A stretch of DNA of 64,000 bases from Diphasiastrum complanatum. Its lineage: Eukaryota > Streptophyta > Lycopodiopsida > Lycopodiales > Lycopodiaceae. Shown here in pieces: positions 55,618 through 64,000 of the stretch (its first letter is position 1; every line of letters begins with the position of its first letter). The notes beneath the pieces are model-generated. The model ran no database searches, was not told the origin of the DNA, and saw only the letters and a program-made list of their open reading frames with translations. The position numbers and the translations under genes were made by a program. The DNA is taken from positions 31,227,996-31,291,995 of the forward strand of contig CM055112.1 in the NCBI GenBank assembly GCA_029204225.1, read 5' to 3'.

Positions 55618-58326
55618 TTACTCTGAGGCCATCGGCTTATTTGGATCGAATGCCAGGGTAGGAAGGCAATCGTCCCATTTGGTTGCCACTGACGCCAACA
55701 GAGTTATACCTTTTGCAAACATTGTCGATTGTCGCACCGTTGGATCCGGAGAGTGGACATACTCTCTCTGATATGCTTGTAAGGCCCGGTGGAAGTCCAC
55801 TGAAATGTTCCAGCTGTAAGGCTGATGGATGATTGGCCAATTGGGTGTATGGATGGTGACTTTGTCCATAGCCAATCCCAAATCTTTCCATTTTTGTCTT
55901 CGCGGCATTGGCACGTAATAAGGATCTACCTACAACTGGCGAGGGCTGGCGACGTAACTCCTACTTGATTCCGGAGTTTTCTCAAAAATTGTGATTCTCC
56001 ATGCCGGCTGCTCTCCCAGTGCAGGTATTTTGTCCAATTCTTTTCCGGCCTCGATCTCGGAGGTCTTAAATTTGAGAACCCATCCACCATGCGAGGACTC
56101 ATGTGGATGTTGCTTTAAGAAGGTCTAGATCTGGTCCTCGATGCTGATGGGCCTTCTGAATAAATGGCTTGTCCTTGATGAGGATGGACCTGCTTGTACT
56201 GCCGGTATAGTGGGCGGTTGATCTGCTAGATCTGGAGCTCCCGCCTAGTCCATGCTCGAATCAACCCCTATATCCATTTGTACAGCTTCTTGGCACGAAG
56301 GAGAGAATTGCGGCATGATCGGGATGAGGATTTGTGGTCTGGCTTCCAACACTTGAGCGGCAGCTTTTTCATAGGCGTTGATGGTCTCTTTTGCCTTTGC
56401 CAACTCGGTTGAAGCTGCTCCTTTGAACCTATCAAAGCAGCCCTGGAATCCCTGAAGGGCCTCTTTGTATGTTTCCACTTTCTTGAACAAATAGGCAATC
56501 TCCGTCGGTGTGACCGGATGATCGAGTATTTGTGTTTGCAGATATGCATCACGCTCAAGGGTGGTCACATCCAATTCACCTTGATGCCGTATGCGATCTT
56601 GTTCGGCCATCTATAATTGCCCCTTCAGCAGCTGCACCTGTTACTTGGCATCTTGCACTTCCTTATCTACCTGATCCTATGTAGTTGTCAGGGCATTTTG
56701 CAGGGAGCTGATGTAGGTTTCCAAGCGATCAACTTGTTGCTGGGCCAATGTCTTTTCGCTTTCAGCCTTTTCTTCATGTTGCTCGGCTATCTTCACCTCT
56801 CGATCCAGCTGGACAATTTTTTGGCTGATCAGAGTGTTTCGGGTTCAAGGATCAGAGATCCTTTGCTCCATTTCTTTCTTCTTATCCAGCATAGACTGGA
56901 TCACTTGCCCAAGGCTGGAAACTAACCCTAGAGCATCACCAGAATCGACGGTCGTGGAGGTGGCAGTAGTAGGAGACCCTGATGGTACTTTCCTTGGTAG
57001 GCGTGGAATAGGTGCCAAGGTCTCTTATTTTTCAAAAGTATCCTCTTCTTCAAACCCTTCAGGCACCATGGCATCGAACTGCTTTGGTGACTTTACATCT
57101 CTGTCGACCCGAAGTGTAGCTGGGCTACCCTGTGTGGGTGGTTGCTGAATGGCATCTTCGACACCAATAGTAGATTCATGGATATGCCCGAATCCTTTTC
57201 CAAGGGATTGGGGTTCAAAGGGCGTTGAGCTCTGGGGCATTTCAAAGACTTCGATTCCCCCAAGGGGGTTAGAATCATCGAACATATCCATGAAGAACTG
57301 GGTGTTGGGTGAGGTTGCTTCGATGTGCAAGGTTAAGCCGGCCTGGGCAGCTGTGATGGGAATGGTAGGCCCAATGGTCACAGATTGTCCTTGTATGGGA
57401 GAAGAGGCGAGTGAAGCATTAGAGGCGAGGGAAATGGGAAGTTTAGTGTGAACAGCAGCAGGGTGTGGAAGCGCAGCTGACAAAGTATGCCTAGTGCAAC
57501 ATCGTGACGTGGAAGGCGAGTCAGGATCTACGATCTCGATGCGTGGATGATGACGACTATGAGAACTTGAGGCCCGATGAGATGACTCGGCCGGTGCTTC
57601 TTTGTAAACCGAAAGCACAGAATCCAGGTGGAAGCCATGGATTCTGTTTTCTAAGTGAGAAGTGGCTAAGAGGGACAATAGAGAGCCAGCGACGAACTGT
57701 TGCTTTGTATTGGCCTTAATAGCTCGCTTGAGCTCACCAGAAACAGTCTTGAACCAGTTATATGGTTCAAGAGGGGCTTTGGCCAACTTTGTGTGGGACT
57801 CCACTATCCTGTGAAGGATTTGAGATGTGATGCGGTCTTTCCTGAGGTTGCCAACCATCAGGAAATGATTTAACAACTGGGCAACGACGTGGATGGAAGG
57901 CTCGGTGATGGCTTCCAGAAGGTAGCCATCATTAGTCCAGTGCAGATTGTTGGTGAGGTCAATGTATGGCTTGATGGCCTATTTGGCGTGCTTGTGATTG
58001 GGTGAGGCTTTCATACCAGATGAGATTCATATAGCTGCAAGTGCGGCCTCAGTGACGTGCACCTTGTGTGTGGCTCCTTGGAAGGTGATATAAAACTTGG
58101 ATTTCTCTTCCTTCCATGTACTGAAGGCAAGAGTGATGAAATGCATATTGATGCGTCCCAAAAAGGCTCTCTCATGAATACCTATTGCAGTAAGTAGAGG
58201 CTCTGCAAGGGCCCCGCATCCACTGAGTGACCATGCTTGTGCTAGGAAGAATCATGATGTCCATTGCATATGGGACATCGCGATGGATAGTATAGCGCGG
58301 AGACTGGGAAGTATTGATAGAAGACA
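55618..58326 (-). pseudogene. gypsy 3' ORF (downstream of integrase), decayed
   Basis: A start at 58326 gives M-S-S-I-N-T-S-Q-S-P. After a frame change the peptide continues through two stops (around H-V-T-E-A-A-L-A-A-I and H-K-H-A-K) into the 283-residue open part 57876-57025, which begins helical (H-F-L-M-V-G-N-L-R-K) and then turns low-complexity Ser/Pro/His-rich. The region 56992-56245 gives a charged, coiled-coil-like stretch (V-E-T-Y-K-E-A-L-Q-G, then T-E-L-A-K-A-K-E-T-I). A last piece is 55914-55618 (A-K-G-I-T-L-L-A-S-V). Plant Tat elements often carry an ORF here whose role is not settled; I do not assign a function. Plus-strand frames in this interval are antisense shadows. Confidence 0.55.
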
Positions 58327-59126
58327 TGATGATCATAAAGGAATTATAACGTGTAAAAGTGTATCAGAAGGCAATGCAGAAATTTGGTTGCAAGAAAAAT
58401 TTGCAAGAGCTTCGCTAGCACAAGTGAGGAATGAATCGAATTCAGCCAACTTATAAGTGAATTTGGTGGGTCCATTACACTAAATAGTAGTTGGGATGAT
58501 CAGTTCTGAACAAAAAATTGCAGGCATGTATAGTACTGTAAAAATAGGCTATAAAAATCTCGGCGAAGGTTTCTAGGGATCTGAACCTATCAGGCGAACG
58601 TTTTTCAGGGCTGGCGAAGGATGAACCTTTGCCCAGGAGGGTCCTTCGCCCAAGTACTGTCATAAATGCATTTTTTTACAATCTGAACCTATGGACAATC
58701 TAATTTTGACATTTTAAGATCATCTAGCGGTCGACGAAGGTTCATAATGAAGTTATGATGCTCGACGAAGGTTCCCAAAATGGCATATCACTGAACATTC
58801 GCCTAGCTCAAAAATTGAATTTTCTCTTGTCAGAAACCTTCGCCCACCTCAATTTAGATAAATCAAGGGTGGATGTACAGTCTGAGAGCTCAGCGAAGGT
58901 TTCTGATACTGTATTGGCCAAATCTGCCCAAAATAGTGGTTTTTTAAGTCATTTTCCATAAAATACTGTGCCTCCTTTTCCTTATGTTGATGACTTCCTG
59001 ACTTTTTCTTATCAGTCTTTCCTTATTATTATTTTTTTTTAACTGTCTTTTTCCAAAAAAAAGTTAGCAAATTAAATACTGAAAACAAAAAATTGAAAAC
59101 AAATAAAATGAAAAAATATATTGAGA
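58327..59126. other. spacer with recurrent GCGAAGGTT words
   Basis: No coding signal. From 58555 to 58905 the word GCGAAGGTTTC and its reverse GAACCTTCGCC or variants occur about ten times in both orientations. The same word cluster is found at 62850-63500. Confidence 0.6.
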
Positions 59127-60580
59127 TCAGGCTTGCTGAACTAGCGGAGTAGGCTGCCAAAACTTGCGTAATCGGATGCCATTTACCAGAGTATCAAATT
59201 GTTTTCCATCCAAGTGCTCAAAAATTACTGCACCATAGTTCAGGATTTCCTTCATTTTATACGGGCCTTCACCAGTAAACTTCAACTTACCCTTGATCAG
59301 CTTGGTTTTGTACATCAATGCAAGATCTCCTACTTCCAGATCTTTTTTGTGCAATCGACGATCTTGCCATGCCTTGCGGCGGGCTTTCTCTGCTGCTAAG
59401 GCATGAACTGCCATCAATCGGGTTTCACATTATTTGTGCAACACTTCATGAAGAAGTTGTAAAGACTGATTGTCATTTAATCGTTCCGTTGCTGCTATGC
59501 ATAAAGATGGGATTAAAAATTCAATTGGCATAACAGCATATTGACCATAAACCAGTTGAAAAGGTGTTTGATTTGTACTATTTTTGTAAGCGGTTCTGAA
59601 TGCCCATAATGTTGCATACAGTTTATGTTTCCAATCAGACCGACTAGCTTCAACTGTCTTTGTCATAATGGTGCAGAGAATCTTATTGGAAGATTCAGCT
59701 TGGCCATTCCCTCTGTGATAATAGGGAGTACTAAATCTGTGTATAACAAAAAAATCTTCCAATAAACACTTCGTTGTTTGATTAACAAAGTGTGTACCCC
59801 GATCACTGACAATTTCGATCGGACATCCAAATCTGATTATAATATTTTCATATAGAAACTTGGTCATAGATTTTGCATTAGCCACTTTGACAGCTTTGGA
59901 TTCAACCCACTTGGTCATATAATCAGTTGCGACGATAATGTATCGGGCCTGAGATCCTTGCGCAGCGGGATGAATAGGACCAACATAATCCAGGGCCCAT
60001 TTTTCAAACGGTGCTTGCGATAAAACCTGATGTAAGGGTTCATAATTCTGTCGAGTAAGCCGTCATGCTCGTTGGCAGACATCACATGTCTGAATAAAAT
60101 TTTATGTGTCCTTATGAAGCATAGGCCACAAACAACCGGATTGCAAAAGTTAACGAATAGTAATATCTGTAGAGAAGTGTCCTCCACCCATGCCATCATG
60201 TGAATGTAACAAATCTTACCAAAAGTCTACTTTCTTTTAGTCGAAACACTAATTTGGGCCATAATGATTAGATATGGTACTTCATGCGGTAAAACACATC
60301 TTCGTAAAATATTAGCTGATCCACGACGATAGAATTGTCCTGCAATTAATTGATAAGGTTGAGCCTTATAAATCAATTGTCTTTTCTGTACTTTTGTCAA
60401 AGAGTCATTCGGTTGTCCTAGCATTAGGTACTCAACAATATCTGCCGCCCACTCAGGTACTGCTTCAACATAGAACAACGCACCATCTGGCAATTCATCA
60501 TCCACTTCAGTATTAACTGGTACAAATTCAATTCGCAAAACATGATTGGCTAGATAATGTTGCTTCCCCTTTCTGACCAC
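59127..60580 (-). pseudogene. pol: gypsy integrase and linker, broken
   Basis: 60580-60227 is the RNase H-integrase linker (W-A-A-D-I-V-E-Y-L, Y-Q-L-I-A-G-Q-F-Y). The integrase zinc domain, with H-S-H-D-G, G-G-H-F and later C-D-V-C-Q-R-A, is spread over shifted frames at 60240-60040. The core runs 60010-59430: W-A-L-D-Y-V-G-P, A-T-D-Y-M-T-K-W-V-E (first acid), V-S-D-R-G-T-H-F (second) and G-Q-A-E-S-S-N (third); all three catalytic positions are intact. A C-terminal GPY/F-like module (G-P-Y-K-M-K-E-I-L, V-N-G-I-R-L-R-K-F) lies at 59417-59127. A stop after the heptad L-H-E-V-L-H-K (59430) and two or more frameshifts inactivate it. Confidence 0.85.
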
Positions 60581-60583
60581 AAT

Positions 60584-62092
60584 TCAAAAGTCAAATTCAG
60601 TCAATAATAATAACCATCTTGCAATACGTCCAGTATTACACGTCTTATATACCAAGTAAAGTAACGGTTGATGATCCGTATAAAACAAAAAGTGCGTTTC
60701 CATGAGGTAGTGACAAAATTTTTGAACAAAAAAAATCATGGCTAGCGCTTCACATTCCGTTGTCGAATAATTCTTCTCTGGATCTGTAAGTTGTCTGCTT
60801 GCAAATTGTATAGGATAATCCTTCTTATAGTCACCTGTCTGCGTCAAAACTAATCCAATGGCGTATTTTGAGGCATCCGTATGAACATGAAACTCTAATG
60901 TCCAATCTGGAGAACGCAGAATTGGTGCTGAAGATAATGCTTTTTTTAACTTTTCAAAGACTTCTAATGCCTCTACTGTCCAAATAGGAACTTTAGTTAA
61001 TTTGTATACAGGTTGTGCTAAATCTACAAAGAAGATAATAAAAATTTGATAGTAGTTCGCATGACCCATAAATACATAAATTCCTTGAATTGTTGCTGGC
61101 AATGGCAATTTCACAATAACTTTGATCTTAGAATAATCGGTGGCAATACCATGTCCTGATATCATATGTCCAAGCACCACTCTGTGAGAAACCCATGTCT
61201 GGCATTTTTCTGGATTTAGAGAAATCTGATATTTGCGGCATCTTATAAAGACTTTCTCCAATCGATCTAGGTGGTCTATATCTGTACTATAAACTCCCAA
61301 GTTGTCCAAGTAAATTTCAAGGAATTTTTACAGATAATCTTTAAAGGCAAATTGCATTACTCTTTGGAATGAACTTGGTGCATTACAGAGTCCAAACGAC
61401 ATTACTTTGTAAGCATAGGTGTCCCATTCTGTTGCAAAAGCAGTTTTGTGGCGATCGGCAGGTGCAATCTTAATCTGGTTGTAACCACTAAATCCATCCA
61501 AGAAACTATGAGCTTCTGCTCCAGCAAGGCGATCCAAAATGCTTTCAGTAAAAGGTAACGGAACGTGATCCTTCCGTGTCACCTTATTCAATGCTTTGAG
61601 ATTCACACAGATTCGCAATTTCTCATTTTTCTTAGGAACAATGACAATCGGTGAAATCCATTCGGTATGCTTGATCTCATAAATGAAATCGGCGTCAAGC
61701 AATCTCTGAAGTTCGTTCTTTATCAGATCTGCCACATTAGGATTATAGCGATAGAACTTTGTAACCTTTGGTACTGCATCAGGTACTAAAGTTACGGTAT
61801 GTTCAATGACTGATGGTGGAATACCCTTCAAATCTTGATAAGTCCATGCAAAGCAATTTTGATACTTAATAAGTAACAAACGGAGTGCTTGATACTGTCT
61901 AGGAGTAAGTGGTGATTTAACTTGTACAATCTTTTCCGGTTCTCCTGGTTCTACAAGATTCATTTGCTGCGTCCTAGCTAGGTCATCGTAAACCTCTTTA
62001 GATTCTGGCATGTATTCTTCACGTTCACGATGTGCTTTAGGTAACATGATAACCACATCATCCAGTGTATAACGTTTAAAATGCTCTGGCAT
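60584..62092 (-). pseudogene. pol: gypsy reverse transcriptase and RNase H, broken
   Basis: 62092-61328 is open: D-D-V-V-I-M-L-P, N-C-F-A-W-T-Y, E-W-I-S-P-I-V-I-V-P-K-K, F-L-D-G-F-S-G-Y-N-Q (first catalytic Asp) and S-F-G-L-C-N-A-P. A TAA then replaces the His codon found in the 4.9-kb relative, and the frame resumes at 61309. The catalytic box reads Y-L-D-N instead of Y-L-D-D. RNase H follows, with H-T-D-A-S, T-E-C-E-A-L-A and Y-T-D-H-Q-P, its acidic residues intact. A further stop at 60584 (after T-E-F-D-F) separates it from the linker. Confidence 0.9.
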
Positions 62093-62204
62093 ATCATGCT
62101 GGACTACATTTGCTTGTTCTTTTTCAAAAGGACTTGTCTTGGATCTTCGTTTAGTCTTCTTAGTAGGAATCGATCATGGAGGTGATGACTTTCGGGATGA
62201 TGAA

Positions 62205-62700
62205 TCTTACTACGACTTCCTAGACGATGATGTCTTGCTGAAAATCTGACTTGAAGAATCATTCTTGACTTTTTCTTTACCTTTATCCAATAGAGGTGGC
62301 ACTTCCTTTGAGTCGATCTTTTGAGGGGGATTTTCCCATTTCAGGACCGTATTATAATGTTGCTTTGCTTGTTTCTTCATCATCAAACCTACGATCCTGT
62401 CTCCCTTCAATATAACTGCTTTGGGGGATTGTTGGTTCATCAGGAACATTACGCACTCCAAATCTGGTTGGATCCATATGATGTAGAATCTGTTCATCTG
62501 TAAGTTCTGCATTGCCATCATAAGTTAAGGCATGGCTCATTGGTATGAGATCATCCTCAATTAGATCTGGTATAGGTTCCATTGATATCCAGACTACATT
62601 CAGCACATTTAGTGGAAACGTGATTGGCATATCCAAAGTTCGATCTAATAAGGAAATCTCACTCATCTCTGATTGAAGCTCTCTTCCACTTTTCAAGAAT
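62205..62700 (-). pseudogene. ORF upstream of gypsy RT, frameshifted
   Basis: The minus-strand frames 62696-62352 and 62521-62210 overlap and look like one ORF broken near 62390. The first has D-M-P-I-T-F-P-L and E-L-T-D-E-Q-I-L; the second ends in a Lys/Ser-rich run. It sits where the protease-RT linker is expected, but no D-S/T-G protease motif or zinc knuckle is seen. Assignment to the element is by position. Confidence 0.45.
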
Positions 62701-63806
62701 CAGATTCTATATGATAAAATACTACCCAAAATTCAATCAATCGATACTTCTCAAAAATGATAAATCTCTCAGAGTCCAATTCAGAATATATCAGATTTGA
62801 TCCGAATTTTGACAGAGACTTGATCTGAAAAATCAGAAACTAAAAATAGGACTGGCGAAGGTTCTCTAGGCAAAGGTTGTCTCGGTGAAGGTTCAACAGT
62901 GCTATATTGGGATAAAAACTCTCTGAACACTTTTCTGGCAATTTCTTGGGAAATAACCTTCACCGACTTCTCAGATTGAAGATCCGACACAGATAAAACT
63001 ATGGACAACCGGGCAAAGGTTTCTGACACAAGATAATACAGTTTTTGTAATCTGTCGAGGGTAAAAATCAAGATTTTTTGTGATCTGATCAAGAAGAATC
63101 TTTGCCGAACTCAAAAATAGTAGTTTACTATAGATAGAATGTTTTGGAAACTCGGCAAAGGTTATGGTGAGGGATCAAGAGTAATACTAGTAATTTTGCA
63201 AAAAAATGACTTTTTTGGCAAAAATATGACAATATGACAATTGATTCTCTGAAAACCTTTCTATTTTTGCTATTATTCTTTGCCGACCTGGTAGTAGATA
63301 GATCTGAATCACATCTAAGCACAGTGAATCGGGCGAAGGTTCTTTTTCTCTATTTTTTAGGGTTTTGATAATTTTTGGTATTTTTTTGGAGGTTTTTCTT
63401 ATGTTTCTAGAAATCTGTTGGGAATTAATCTTCGCCCTTCAAACTGAAGGTTCTGTAAACAAAATCAAAGGTGTTTGAAACTGGGCAAAGGTTTCCTAAA
63501 AGAGGGTAAAAAGTTCTGAGCTCTGATGACGCTTTTGCCTCTTTTTGACCAAAATTCGTAGATTTGACCGATTTTTGTTATTTTCTTTGATATCTCAGAT
63601 CCAAATGGATCTTAAGATTGGTGATCTGAATAGCTTTCCTTGTTTAATAATCAGACTAGATTTCAAACAAGCAAATCCACTCAAATCTAGCAAAATGAAT
63701 CCCAAACTAACCCTACAATGCTTTAACACTATTCATGCCACGATAAGATGCCTAATGCAAGCTAACCATCAACCAAACATCCTGCAAACTGAAAAATTGG
63801 CGTAGC
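62701..63806. other. non-coding leader region with recurrent GGCGAAGGTT words
   Basis: Between the primer site and the first ORF there is no gag. The word GGCGAAGGTTCT / GGGCAAAGGTTTC and its reverse (CCTTCACCGACTTCTC, CTTTGCCGA) appear about twelve times between 62850 and 63495. Confidence 0.6.
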
Positions 63807-63825
63807 TCTCCAAGCAACGACGCCA
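63807..63825 (-). promoter_or_regulatory. primer binding site, TGGCG type (minus strand)
   Basis: The minus strand reads TGGCGTCGTTGCTTGGAGA four bases inside the LTR end. Plant Tat/Athila elements typically have TGGCGCCGTTGCCGGGGA here; this copy matches at most positions. Confidence 0.75.
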
Positions 63826-63829
63826 AAAT

Positions 63830-64000
63830 TGTAGTGGGTTTCTTTCCATGCCAATCAATTTGCGCTTCCCTTGGTGCTAAGAGAGTTTCTGAAGGAGGAG
63901 TTAAGGCATGCCATCTACAAAATCAGTGGTTTGGTGACACTACAACACTCGTTGCAATTTGTGATGTGAATCGTGATCTTGATTTTTTTGTCGTCGCGAA
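63830..64000 (-). repeat. 5' LTR of gypsy element, partial (window end)
   Basis: Starts (plus strand) TGTAGTGGGTTTCTTTCC, next to the primer site, so its minus-strand end is AAACCCACTACA. It runs off the window. Beyond the first bases it does not visibly align with 54605-54780. Confidence 0.65.

Larger units (their letters stand above)
54605..64000 (-). mobile_element. Ty3/gypsy retrotransposon (Tat-like organisation), minus strand, decayed, cut by window end
   Basis: Right to left: LTR end (63830 on), primer site (63807-63825), a non-coding stretch, pol with RT-RNase H-integrase (62092-59127), a spacer, a long decayed 3' ORF (58326-55618), polypurine tract and 3' LTR (54605-55348). A TGGCG-type primer site and an ORF downstream of integrase are features of plant Tat-lineage elements, which supports that placement. 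No gag or aspartic protease was recognised, and pol has stops, frameshifts and a changed catalytic residue. Confidence 0.75.

Noticed and set aside
56617-57451. Plus-strand frames of 100-104 codons
   Set aside because: They are antisense to the decayed gypsy 3' ORF, which shows the better coding character.
1-64000. tRNA or rRNA genes
   Set aside because: No cloverleaf with A and B boxes and no rRNA-like sequence seen. The tRNA-like words found are retroelement primer sites.

Overview
The window reads as repeat-dominated, gene-poor nuclear DNA of a land plant. The evidence is several Ty1/copia elements primed by initiator tRNA-Met, a Ty3/gypsy element with an integrase-downstream extra ORF and a TGGCG-type primer site like those of the plant Tat/Athila group, and a long tract of decayed CCCTAAA (plant telomere-type) repeats. 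I see no intact host gene, tRNA, rRNA or CRISPR array. The species cannot be fixed from the sequence; a large-genome plant is likely.

Layout. 0-3 kb: minus-strand LTR-element debris, with ~115-bp leader repeats, an 885-bp LTR (2098-2982) with a primer site on one side and a polypurine tract on the other. 3.2-3.3 kb: a GGCGCC cluster. 4.2-5.2 kb: a broken gypsy RT related to the one at the right end. 5.6-6.65 kb: a decayed ORF of unknown origin. 7.1-15.1 kb: a nest of decayed copia sequences, namely a plus-strand element (7635-11724), a gag fragment of a second family (11.9-12.6 kb) and a minus-strand copy related to the first (12.66-15.1 kb). 16-20 kb: AT-rich DNA, fold-back sequences and the telomere-like tract. 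20.95-24.4 kb: decayed coding sequence I do not recognise. 25-27.4 kb: small tandem repeats and an (AT)n tract. 27,729-33,555: the best-delimited element, a copia retrotransposon with perfect 5-bp target duplications, two LTRs, PBS and PPT, but frameshifted and deleted pol. 33.9-39.6 kb: a GC-rich ~362-bp satellite with five-unit higher-order structure, next to a possible transposase-associated fragment. 39.9-41.4 kb: a MITE and an isolated exon-like segment. 43.1-44.45 kb: a second, degenerate ~360-bp repeat. 45.65-48.4 kb: a broken DUF7869-like transposon ORF. 49.3-54.4 kb: a ~960-bp inverted duplication of a copia RNase H segment, with a fold-back element between the arms. 54.6-64.0 kb: a minus-strand gypsy element with decayed pol, a long decayed 3' ORF and no recognisable gag or protease.

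All recognised coding regions are mobile-element genes, and all are broken. No element here looks able to move on its own.
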